DNA from: Anaspis maculata
Lineage: Eukaryota > Arthropoda > Insecta > Coleoptera > Scraptiidae
Length of the DNA: 64,000 bases
Direction of reading: 5' to 3'
Assembly: GCA_949128115.1 (NCBI GenBank)
Contig: OX421965.1
Span: forward strand, 56,042,012 to 56,106,011
In this document: positions 41,536 through 51,800 of the stretch, piece after piece
Layout: every line of letters begins with the position of its first letter
Numbering within the stretch: the stretch's first letter is position 1
The notes under the pieces: generated by a model
Databases searched by the model: none
Seen by the model: the letters and a program-made list of their open reading frames with translations, nothing else
What the model was told of the DNA's origin: nothing
Made by a program: the position numbers and the translations under genes

Positions 41536-44448
41536 CTAGTTCTCGATACCATCAATTTTCGAGAAAACGGCTCTGATGAATTGAGCATTACAGCTGAGAA
41601 TATCGCATTCCTTCTCGATGTAAGAATAATTTCGGATCATCTGATGGACAGGTGAAGACGCCAAGACGTTCGTCCTCGCAAAAGGCAGGTGAAAGAGTTG
41701 AGAGGCGCGCGAAGAGGGCCTGGGCACACGAAGACCAATACGCCCGAGCAACTCAGGACAGTCGACGTCACCGCCGACCACACCGAAAAGAAACAAGACG
41801 GAGTGCATATGACGTCTACAAAGCAGTGACTGCACGTTAAAGCGCCGCAAGAGATGTTGCTGCGGCGTGCCGCGCTCAGGATATGTACCCGTCAACATAA
41901 ATGAGGATGTTTTCAAAAACCTTCTCTGTACCCTCTCAAGTGCTGTTATGTGGACATCGTACACCGGAGCCCACACAATCGAGGCGTATTCGAGGCGGGT
42001 ACGTACAAACGAGAAATATAGGGTCCTGAAGGTCATGATGTTTGTCATAAATCTGCACCCCCGAAGAACAAACCCAAGCATCCTAAGCGACGACGTGACG
42101 ACGGACTCCATATGATTTACAAATGTGAGTTTGGGATCGAAAGTGACTCCCAAGTCCCTCACAATCGCAGGCCTGCCCAAAACCCTGCCACCGATGCTAT
42201 AGTCAAAAATCACAGGCGACGTCACTCTGTGGTAGCTCATGATGTTACACTTCTCGATGTTCAGAGAGAGCTGGTTACGATTGCACCACTCATTCAAGAT
42301 GTCAAGGCTCCTCTGCAACTCGAGACAGTCCCGGAGCGTGTGAATCGATCGATAGAGTTTCATATCATCGGCGTACAGAAGACAGTTCACACCAAGACCG
42401 GCGACAATGTCGTTGATGAAGATGTTGAACAGATCGGGTCCCAAGACAGTGCCCTGCGGAACACCGGACGGCTGTGTGAATGTAGCAGAACGAACGCCGT
42501 TAAGTTGTACGTATTGACCGCGACCATTCAAGTAAGATCTGAACAAATCAACGAGAGGGGCCGAAAAGCCCAACGATCCCAATTTATCAGTTAGGATAGA
42601 ATGATTCAGCCGGTCGAAAGCCTTAGAAAAATCTGTATATATGACATCCACCTGGTGCTTTAGGTCTAAATTCTCGGAAATAAACTGAGTGATACACGTT
42701 AAATTGGTCGTCGTTGAACGCCCAGGCATAAAACCGTGTTGGGACACCGTTAGCAACCTGCTTACGTAAGAGGAAATGTGATCATGGAGGATGAACTCAA
42801 AGGCCTTGGAAAAATTGTTTATGATCGCAATAGGGCGGTAGTTGTTTATGTCACTTTTGTTGCCCTTCTTGAAAACCGGACTCAGACGGGATGTCTTCCA
42901 GAGATCGGGGAATGTCGAAGTTCTCAAGATCAGATTGAACAGGATGTGGAGAGGTGCACAAAATGCAAAAGCACAATCTCTCACCAAGAAGGCCGGTACC
43001 AAATCAGGACCCGTGGTTGGCTTGGATGGTATTCTTTTAAGAGACGATAAGACCGTCAACTCCGAAACTGATGTTAGTTGCAGGAAGAGAGAGGTCCCGT
43101 TACTTACTGGAGTCGGGGAAGGAACATTATTATTATTGCCAGCGGTGTTAAAGTTCTCAACAAATGCGTCGGCGAATGCGTCCACCGTGGCCCTAGAGCC
43201 ACGCAGCTCTGTGCCGTTAAAGACCATCGCAGAAGGCAAACCCCCATCTCTTTTCCTAGAGTCAATGTGTGTCCAAAAGGATCCAGGGTCAGTTCTTATC
43301 TCGCGCTCGACACGAATGCTGTACTTCCTACTAGCCTCAACGATCAGACATTTAAGCCGGGATCTGAGTACCTTAAACTTGCTATAGTTTTCTGCAGTGG
43401 GAATTCGTTTGTATCTGCTCCACGCTCGTCCCTTCACCCTCAAGAGTCTGATGATACTACCGTCGAACCAGACGGGATATGCTCCGCCTGACTTACCTCT
43501 TTTTGGGACGTGTCTATCTAGGATTTTATAGAGTCTGTCATAGAAAGCAGCCAATGCGTGGTTCGGATCGTCAAAAACAAGCAGAAAATCCCAAGCAGAG
43601 TCTGCCAGCTCACTGTATAGATCAATGAAGTTTGCCTTCTTGAAGTTGTAAGCTTTTAGCTGTACAGGTGGCTCAGATCTCCCTCGATGGCAGCCACAGT
43701 CAAACTCGATAGAAAAGGCCGGGTGGTGAGCATCCTCAGCTAGGAGTACGTCAGGGGGCGTGACGACGCGACAGGAGAAATTGCCCAAGACAAGATCCAA
43801 CAGCCGCGAATTGTGGTTGAGCTTTGTATTAAACTGTGAGAGGTTATGAAATGCACAAAGGTTGTTGATCATTTGCACTTTCCTGGTATTTGGGATTAGA
43901 CCATTTACGCAGTTATGATACTCAGGGACATTAAAATCGCCGACAATCAGGATGTTGTTTCCCAGAAGCAGGTGGAGGTTCTCCAAAAAGTGCAACGCAC
44001 TCTCCAGCTCGGTAATACTAGCTCTTGGGGGAACGTAGACATTAACAACAAAGTAACTCACGCCACGCAGGATAACCTTGACAATAATGAGATCGATGAG
44101 GTCAAAACCCGCAAGACTCACATCGAGATCGGCGCAGTCTATCAGCAATGATTGGTGACTCTTATGGACGGCAAGGAGAACGCCACCCCCCCTACTGAGA
44201 CCAACCCTGTCGAAGCTTCTATCAGACCTGAAAACGTTGAACTGAGCACAATTAAAGATTTCACCATTTTCCACACTCGGGTTGAGCCAGGTTTCGGTCA
44301 AGGCAACGACGTCATAGTCAGAGCCGAGGATCGAGCTGTAGAACTCCGACACCTTCGACAACATGCCGCGAACGTTCTGGTAGTAACACAGGAACCCACC
44401 ACCACCGGCTCCAACGACAGACCGCAAGCGCCGCCCCGCACCCCGCAC
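41536..44448 (-). CDS. LINE ORF2: endonuclease-reverse transcriptase
   Basis: 970 codons, uninterrupted. The N-terminal AP-endonuclease domain (residues about 15-230) shows YYQNVRGM, the catalytic-type ALTETWL, and IVGDFNVPE. The RT domain (about 480-740) shows YRPIAIINNFSKAFE, HGFMPGRSTTTNLT, TDFSKAFDRLNH, SGVPQGTVLGP and the catalytic YADD box (about 42366). A thumb and C-terminal region follows. The protein nicks the target and primes cDNA from the nick (target-primed reverse transcription). The start is the first ATG in the frame; it lies 54 bases downstream of the ORF1 stop. Confidence 0.92.
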   Translation of the reverse strand: MRGAGRRLRSVVGAGGGGFLCYYQNVRGMLSKVSEFYSSILGSDYDVVALTETWLNPSVENGEIFNCAQFNVFRSDRSFDRVGLSRGGGVLLAVHKSHQSLLIDCADLDVSLAGFDLIDLIIVKVILRGVSYFVVNVYVPPRASITELESALHFLENLHLLLGNNILIVGDFNVPEYHNCVNGLIPNTRKVQMINNLCAFHNLSQFNTKLNHNSRLLDLVLGNFSCRVVTPPDVLLAEDAHHPAFSIEFDCGCHRGRSEPPVQLKAYNFKKANFIDLYSELADSAWDFLLVFDDPNHALAAFYDRLYKILDRHVPKRGKSGGAYPVWFDGSIIRLLRVKGRAWSRYKRIPTAENYSKFKVLRSRLKCLIVEASRKYSIRVEREIRTDPGSFWTHIDSRKRDGGLPSAMVFNGTELRGSRATVDAFADAFVENFNTAGNNNNVPSPTPVSNGTSLFLQLTSVSELTVLSSLKRIPSKPTTGPDLVPAFLVRDCAFAFCAPLHILFNLILRTSTFPDLWKTSRLSPVFKKGNKSDINNYRPIAIINNFSKAFEFILHDHISSYVSRLLTVSQHGFMPGRSTTTNLTCITQFISENLDLKHQVDVIYTDFSKAFDRLNHSILTDKLGSLGFSAPLVDLFRSYLNGRGQYVQLNGVRSATFTQPSGVPQGTVLGPDLFNIFINDIVAGLGVNCLLYADDMKLYRSIHTLRDCLELQRSLDILNEWCNRNQLSLNIEKCNIMSYHRVTSPVIFDYSIGGRVLGRPAIVRDLGVTFDPKLTFVNHMESVVTSSLRMLGFVLRGCRFMTNIMTFRTLYFSFVRTRLEYASIVWAPVYDVHITALERVQRRFLKTSSFMLTGTYPERGTPQQHLLRRFNVQSLLCRRHMHSVLFLFGVVGGDVDCPELLGRIGLRVPRPSSRASQLFHLPFARTNVLASSPVHQMIRNYSYIEKECDILSCNAQFIRAVFSKIDGIEN

Positions 44449-44502
44449 CCCCCCCAGAGAAGGACGCTCGTTGCTCTTACTCGAAGAAAAACTAGTTGAT
44501 TG

Positions 44503-45783
44503 CTACCTTAAAGATAGGAGGTTTGTTCTCAAACTGTCACGAGCTCGAATATAAAAAGGACACTTTGGGTCAGAAGCAGCGTGCGAGCAGTCAGCCCCCC
44601 CAGCAACATCCGTGGGCCTCGAGCCGGCGCAATTAACACATCTCAAACGATCCGAGGAGCAATCTGAGACATCGTGATCTCCACTGCATTTCTGACAACA
44701 TGTATCATTGGGACAGTTCTTAGCAGTGTGGTGATATCTGGAGCATTTAAAACACCGAATAACCTCAACAGCGTCGAAAACAGAGCAGCTGTTGTAAGCA
44801 ATAAAAACATGTCCAGCTCGTGTAATGCTATCGTAGGACGTGCGGTCTAACTGTACCAATGCCTGAAAAATATTCGCGTTCTTCTTGGTGTGCCAGAACT
44901 TAATTAGCTTGCATTCAGAGCCCTCGCTCAAGAGGTGCTTGTTCATGCTGGTAAAGTAACCTAAAAATTGACTCTCACTGACGTCCGCATCAATGCCAAC
45001 CACACGAACTCGAGGATTAATGCCCTTGGCCACCCGAACCTCATAATTAGGTGACAGTCTCTCATCGACACACTTTTTAAATTTTTCGCTATCCTCATCA
45101 CTTTTGCAGCCAATTACAATGGCACCACCCTTCATACCTCTGATCTTGGAAAACTGAATGTCGGAGTCAGTGGGATTCATCATATCAAGGAGGTCAGATC
45201 GAGTCTTCAGGTTTTCCTGCGGGGTTTTAGGTTTGATGATAAGTGCTGGCTTAGTATTGTCTTTTAGCATGGAAGAATACAAACTGGTGGAGCCTTGAGG
45301 GACCTGCTTATTGTCTAGTGTCGTGTGTAACCTATCAATCTGGCTGCGGAGTTCGTTGCTGTGGCTCTTAAGCGATTTCAGTTCAGGAGCGAGGCTTGAA
45401 GTATCAATAAGGGCATTGGAAACATTACCGGCAGCGCTCGAAAAACCGTCAGTCACCAGCTTAGACAACTCTCTAAATTTAGAATCAAAACTGCTTATTA
45501 GGTCCCTTTTCAGTTTCTCAAGCTTTTCGTCCAGGAGGGATACCCAACCATCTTTCACGTTTACATCACAGCGCAGTCGGCATACATCACAAAGGTATAA
45601 AAAATTCTTCTTGCCACCCAATAGCTTGTACTCGGCATCGCTGATCCCGACGCAACTGCAGTGATAAGCGTCACCGCAGGTACCTTCACAGGCTAGCATA
45701 ATGCCCCCAGCCCGGCCAAGCCGGCAGCTGGCACAATTTGGCATTATGCAAAACTCCTCAAAATACAGAAGGAAAAATACCAA
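44503..45783 (-). CDS. LINE ORF1: PHD-like and CCHC protein
   Basis: 426 codons. The N-terminus has a PHD-like zinc module (CASCRLGRAGG, CEGTCGDAYHCSCVG, CDVCR, residues about 17-70). A coiled-coil segment follows (about 90-165), then an RRM-like middle, then C-terminal CCHC knuckles (CFKCSRYHHTAKNC, CQKCSGDHDVSDC, about 360-395). PHD-type modules are known in CR1-group ORF1 proteins. The product should bind element RNA in ribonucleoprotein particles. A second in-frame Met at residue 14 (MPNCASC) is a plausible real start, since the first 13 residues are hydrophobic and precede the zinc module. Confidence 0.88.
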   Translation of the reverse strand: MVFFLLYFEEFCIMPNCASCRLGRAGGIMLACEGTCGDAYHCSCVGISDAEYKLLGGKKNFLYLCDVCRLRCDVNVKDGWVSLLDEKLEKLKRDLISSFDSKFRELSKLVTDGFSSAAGNVSNALIDTSSLAPELKSLKSHSNELRSQIDRLHTTLDNKQVPQGSTSLYSSMLKDNTKPALIIKPKTPQENLKTRSDLLDMMNPTDSDIQFSKIRGMKGGAIVIGCKSDEDSEKFKKCVDERLSPNYEVRVAKGINPRVRVVGIDADVSESQFLGYFTSMNKHLLSEGSECKLIKFWHTKKNANIFQALVQLDRTSYDSITRAGHVFIAYNSCSVFDAVEVIRCFKCSRYHHTAKNCPNDTCCQKCSGDHDVSDCSSDRLRCVNCAGSRPTDVAGGADCSHAASDPKCPFYIRARDSLRTNLLSLR

Positions 45784-46409
45784 TTTGCAAGTAAAAGTGT
45801 GTATAAATAAAAACGAATAAGATAAAAATAAGATATCAGAATAAAAACGATAGTAGGTACAGATAATAAAAATTCAAATCGAATGCACCATATGCATAAG
45901 GTCAGGATAATTAAAAGCACAAAATGACAAATATAAAATAGGTGAAGGATCTACAAAATAAAACACGATACAGGAGACAATTATAACAATAATCAAATCA
46001 ATAAAATTAGGGCAATGGCCTCGGCAGTGTAATCACTGTGATTTTTTTGCCACTCGATAAAATGTTATCAACATAGGTACCTACCCATCTGGCTAAACAA
46101 CCGAAATCCACGAACAAACCAACCACAAACCATAGCTCATCCCCTGGTCCATCCAGCTCCAGGAGCACTGGACCGCCCGAAGAAGGTGACACCCTCGCAA
46201 CACCACCACAAGGGAAGCCGAAAAGGGACGAGACACCAATTCCAACGTGAGAAGCAGACCACAACAGAGCGAGCAAAATCCACACAACCACACACCTCGA
46301 CCACCTTATCACACACATATAATGTGTGATCGTATGACCCGAACAAGAAATACAAGGTGCTCCACGACGATGGACAGCTTTACAAAGCATGCGTTTTGCT
46401 TGTAGGAGG

Positions 46410-46849
46410 TATGATACCTATATTATTAAATTTTGTAGAATATTACAATAATTGCAAACATCAATTACTTATCGGTGAATATGTGACAAGCTGGAAGGCT
46501 ATGGCTGATGATGGCACATATGTACTACATAAGCTGGTGTTCGGCAATTCTGTTTCAAGTGCTCTTTTTACTCTGTTACATATTGTTGCAACAATAGAAA
46601 ACCAAGGCAATGAGCAAAAAGATTACCGGAGTCGAATTGCCGAATGCAGCTATAGTTTTGATGCAAAATCACCAGCGACCATCAGTCATATGTCACTCTC
46701 TAAAAATGCGCTGTACCCCCAAAAAGCCTCTGTTTTGCTCCAAAATTAAATAAGCATATCCACACAATTGTTGTCAATGTAAACCTTATTTAGGTCGCAA
46801 CTGTCCTAGCAGGGTTTTGTGTTATTAAATTAGAGTATGTTCTAGAGTC
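46410..46849. other. Intron of BEN-like gene
   Basis: Follows the donor after exon 2. A frame continues through it without a stop for about 110 codons, but it matches nothing known and leaves the exon at a good donor, so it is treated as intron. Confidence 0.35.
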
Positions 46850-47036
46850 GAAGCAAGAGATCGAAGCCAGGGTAAAGGCTGGCCCTCGGCTGAAGCACCC
46901 GCCATGTCACCTCATGCCGAGTTCCAGCGGAACCGAAACCGAAAGCCAAGATCCTGGACTGAGTGGAAATAACGGAAAGAAAGGGAAAAAGGTTAGTGTT
47001 AAATTTTCAATGTTATATTTTATCAATAATTGAACA

Positions 47037-47293
47037 TGTAGCAAGCGCTCCTAATCTGCCGCCACTGGTCGCCGCGCAAACGCCCATGATCCGCCGCCAC
47101 TGGGCGCCGGCAGAAAGGGAGCACCGATAACCGACCCGTCGGCGCGAGCCGGCATTCTTCATGGGACGGGAGTCGAAAGCGAGCGTGTCGTTGCCGCTCA
47201 AAACTCTTTCCATTCCATTACAATTTTCATTATTTTGTTCATTATTTGTTTTTACCAAAGTTTTCGTTGAATAAAAAGTGTAAAATCGTAACA
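47037..47293 (+). repeat. 5' LTR of Gypsy-3
   Basis: 257 bp, with an AATAAAAAG signal near 47271. The primer site follows (TTGTCGCCCAACTCG), resembling the lysine-tRNA class but imperfect. Confidence 0.9.
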
Positions 47294-47689
47294 ATTGTCG
47301 CCCAACTCGAGGCCGAAGACGACCCCAGAGATCGCCGAAACTCCTAGACGCTCCCCAAGCCAACACAGACCACAGCAGGCAAGCACCGGCCCCCCGCTGC
47401 CCGGAGGACGACGCATCGAGAATCGCAGTAAGCACGCATTTCTGTTAGAAAATCTACAAATAGCCATAGTGCCCGAACGTTTCGCATTCGTTCTTTTCGA
47501 AAATATATCGCGATCGTCACTGCACGCATTTCATCCGATTTCTCAATTCGATTCGCGAGGCACACGTGTGCTGGACTTGTTGTTGTTCCTGTTGCCGCCT
47601 GAGTCACCGTGCGTGCTTTTTCGCAAAACAATCGCGCGCATTCACCTTATTCGTAAATGAATGCATCATGGGAAACGGGTCCCCACAGT

Positions 47690-48460
47690 GTAGGTAAAGT
47701 AGATAACTACTATATTGCACAGATGTCAGTTCGACTTCTTCCAGTCAAGTGTCGTATTTGAATTGGTCATAACGAGCAGGGATCGTTCACGTTCCAAGTA
47801 CACGCAGCTTTCCGAATTTTCTATCATCTTCGTTATTTTGTCTTGTTATTGCTGCTGCTGTTGTAACCGGTTATTGTTACTGTTTTTGGCTACTGCTAAA
47901 TTACTGAGTTTGATTTGTTAATCCATATTGTGAAATACCGACCTACCAATGGTGGGAAGTCGCAATCAGCAAAGGGGTATACAAGGTGCTGTGTACCTGG
48001 CTCACGGACCTGGCTGCAAGTCAGACACAGCCGAAAGTCGAAATGTTTCAATTCACGCGTTCACCAAAGACGAAAGAAGAGAGAGGTCTGGGTAAAGCGC
48101 GTAGAAATAGGAGTTATGAAAAGAACTCATGCCAGCCTACAAAATGCCACAAGATTTGCGGCGTACACTTCATTACATCGGGAAAGAAAAGATACGACGA
48201 TAAACTGCCAAGGTCCGTCGTCTTGCTGGCTTGCACATTGCACCACTTCAGCGTTTCATAAGGGTGCATCGCACCATCCAAGTTGATTCAAGCACTGGAG
48301 AGCCATTCCACTGGAGAATGACATCAGAATGCATCAGAATGACTGAAGAAACCAAAAATTACAAACACCTGAATAATACCATAGTGATGATAAATATTAT
48401 TTTGTTTTTTATGTCACTGGCGACGGGCGCGCTTTTGTTGTGTTGACATTATAAATAAAG
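47690..48460 (+). pseudogene. THAP-domain relic in Gypsy-3 leader
   Basis: Pieces of a THAP-type zinc finger lie in different frames. They are a CCVPG start (about 47975), SIHAFTKDERREVWVKRVEIG (48045-48110) and the closing ICGVHFI (about 48155-48175) with its C-x2-H. A length change separates them. A poly(A)-type signal AATAAA follows at 48454. The segment probably came from a THAP-encoding gene or DNA transposon that entered the leader. Its borders are not resolved. Confidence 0.5.
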
Positions 48461-48858
48461 TTGACATGAGAAAATCTGGTGCATTTTGGTTTGGGACTCA
48501 ATCCCCCCAGATATCTCCACTTCAACATATCGTCAAAATATGGCAGAGGAATTTCGAATAAGGTGAATACAAAACCCGTGCAGGAATACCGCATGACGTC
48601 ACCTTCTCTCGCTGCAAAAGCGCATCGTCGCAAGGTTCCTTCAATTTTGTTTTCGCACACCTACCGTTCAAATTGAAAATACGCCAGGACCGTACCGCGG
48701 TTTTCATTGCTCGAAAATCGACGTCCAACCTCACCGAAACGGTGCATCGTCGCAGAATTTTCGCCCTGTTATTTGCGCACAACTCCTAAATCAATTCAAG
48801 AACCGAACTCGCCACTGAAATTTCGAGATTTTGGTAGAATTCGCGTTTTCATAGCGCC

Positions 48859-51800
48859 ATGCCGCCCAAAAATAGAAAACGCCAGAGCGACGATTTCTCG
48901 GAATCGTCACAGTCACCTCTCGCAATGTCCCAAGAACAATTCGCGGCACTCTTGCAAACCGTTCAGAGGGCCGTGACAGAGCAAGTTACTCAACAAATTG
49001 TTGCACCTACGCCAACTAACGCCTCTGCGGCTGTGATTTCCGTGCGTCACGGATCTTTTGCGAAATGCACGACAAGATTTGATGGCCGGAAAGATAGCGA
49101 TGTTGACGCGTTTATTGACACGATTTCGACGTACAAAGAAATCACGGATGTCACTGATGAGAACGCTTTAAAGGGATTATCGCTCGTGCTGACTAAACAA
49201 GCAGCTACTTGGTATCAAGGGGTGAAGGACACATTCGCAAATTGGGATGAAGCCTTGTTATCCCTAAGACACACGTTTGGACCTAAGAAAGCTCCACATC
49301 GCGTATACCGTGAGCTTTTTTCGCATGAGCAGAGCGCCGACGAGAAAACCGACGCGTTTGTCAGTAAGTCACGAGCCTTACTGGCCCAGCTTCCTAAAGG
49401 AACCTTAACCGAAACGGTTCAGCTGGACATGGTTTACGGGTTATTGACGTCACGTCTTCGCAGACATCTTCCCAGAGACAAAGTAACGAATTTCAAAGAA
49501 TTACTTGACGAAGCTCGCCGCATCGAAGAGAGTCTAGACGAAGAAGATCTTCAACAAGAACCCAGGTCAAATCTACCAGCGAAAAGCAGACCCAAATGCG
49601 GATTCTGTCATAGTTTTGGGCACACGCAGCAAGAGTGTCGAAAATTCGCACGCTCTAAAGAAAAGCCCAAAGCAGATTACCAAAAGGATACACACCGGCC
49701 GGCTCCTACTTCAGCCATAAAGTGTTATGGATGCGGTGCTGCCAACGTATTCCGGAAGGATTGCACAGCGTGCAATCGAAAGAAAACCCACCCATCAGAA
49801 AACACAGTTAAAGATCATAAAGAATTTTGCACTCTCGACGTTCCACTCTCTGAGGAGTTTGGAGGAAGAAACCGACCCATCCTAGAAGTTGAGGTCATGG
49901 GTTGTCAGGGCACCGCCTGTATCGACACGGGAGCGAAACAAAGTGTCGCAAGTCATTCTCTTTACGCCTTACTGAAGAGTCACGGAGCAGTTTTTGAGAA
50001 GAGGTCAATCAAGATCGGATTAGCTGATGGTTCAAGAAGAAGTACATTCGTCGAAATTACCCGAGTCGAAGTAACACTGGAGGGTAGGTCGATCATGACC
50101 CAATTCATCAGTTTTCCCAACGCCACGGAAAATGTCACTCTGCTGGGAATCGATTTCATAGAAGATGCTAACCTGTCTTTCAACATTCCTCAACGAGCTT
50201 GGAAATTTGCAGACGAAGATGAGGTCTATGAATTTTGCTTAGAGGGAAAAACAGAAGTGACCACGCTGGGTACTCTGTGCATCTTGAGGAAGGGCGAGGG
50301 AGAAACTTTGACGAATGTAGAGCGAGAAAGGGTGAACGAGTTATTACAAGAAAATGTTGATATCTTTGGGCCAGGGGGAGAGCCTACTCCCTTTGCCGAA
50401 CATCACATTGAAACCGGTGATCATCTCCCAGTAGCTGTCCCGCCGTACAAGATGACGCCGCAGAAGAAAGAAGCTCTGAGAAAAGAATTGGACAAGATGC
50501 TTGAAGATGGCATAATCGAAGAATGCGAATCGCCGTATGCCGCACCAGTGGTGCTTGTTCCGAAAAAGGACGATACTGTGAGAGTATGCATAGACTATCG
50601 CAAATTGAATTCAATAACCGTGAGAGATTCGTACCCCATGCCCCGGATAGAAGATATCCTCCACATGGCGAAGCGTACCCCATTCATGACAACGATAGAC
50701 TTACGGTCAGGGTACTGGCAGATCGTAGTGCGCCCTTGCGACAGGGATAAAACAGCGTTTGTATGCCCCTTCGGAATGTACCGCTTCATCCGTATGCCGT
50801 TCGGTCTAAAGAATTCGGGAGCCACGTTTCAACGCCTTATGGATCGCTTTCGCGCAGGGTTGCCAGAGGTAGCAATCTTCGCCTATTTGGATGACCTTAT
50901 CGTCTTATCAACGGATTTGGAACAACATCTCATGGACTTGCGCGCTGTGTTCGGGAGACTTCGCAAGTTTTGCTTGCGTGCCAACCGCGACAAATGCAAT
51001 TTCGCTTGTCAGCAAGTGGCCTATTTAGGACATTTCATCACCCCAGAGGGTATACAGACCAACCCCGGCAAGGTGTCGGCCATCACGAATATGCCCCCGC
51101 CGAAGAACGTCAAGCAATTACTGACCTTTTTGCAAACCGCCAGTTGGTTCCGGAGATTTATCCAAGACTTCTCTAAAGTTGCGCAACCACTGACAGCTTT
51201 GACCAAGAAAAGCGCCGAGTGGAAGTGGGAAGAAGCACAGTCTCAAGCATTCGAAGAATTGAAAACTGCCTTGACAACCGCCCCAATTTTGAGACAGGCC
51301 GATGAGAGGTTGCCGTATGTGATTCGCACGGACGCTAGCAACTATGCCATTGGAGCCGTGTTATTGCAGGGCGAGGGTGCTGATGAACGCCCAGTCGAAT
51401 ATTCAAGTAGGCTTCTCACGGATGCTGAAAAAAATTATTGCACCACGGAGCGTGAGGCGTTGGCTGTCAAGTGGGCATTGGAAAAGTTCTTGGGTTACGT
51501 GGAAAGCTCCGAGATCACCATAATAACTGATCACCAACCATTACGCTGGTTGATGACGATGAAATCACCAACAGGTAGACTTGCCCGTTGGGCGCTCTAC
51601 TTGCAACAGTTTGACTTGAGAATCGTCCACACGCCTGGGAAGAGCAACGCAGTGGCAGATACGCTTTCAGGCCCCCCATTGGACGAAGATTCTCCTCGTA
51701 GCGAACTCTGTTCTTTCGTTGTGGATTTGCCCATCAAACAACCCAAAGAGATCAGAGAAGAGCAGTTGACGGATCCTGAAGTCAAGAAGATCATTGACGT

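Larger units (their letters stand above)
41438..46328 (-). mobile_element. Full-length LINE (CR1/Jockey group)
   Basis: A 4.9-kb minus-strand non-LTR element with two open frames, a 5' leader (45784-46328) and a 3' (AAT)n tail (41438-41462 on the plus strand as TAT repeats). ATCGTAT is duplicated at both ends (41431-41437, 46329-46335). Both frames are uninterrupted, so the element may be recently active. It disrupts exon 2 of the BEN-like gene. Confidence 0.88.

Noticed and set aside
46357..46749. 130-codon frame continuing from BEN-like exon 2
   Set aside because: Exon 2 ends at a good donor, exon 3 starts at a clear acceptor, and the intervening residues match nothing; read as intron.
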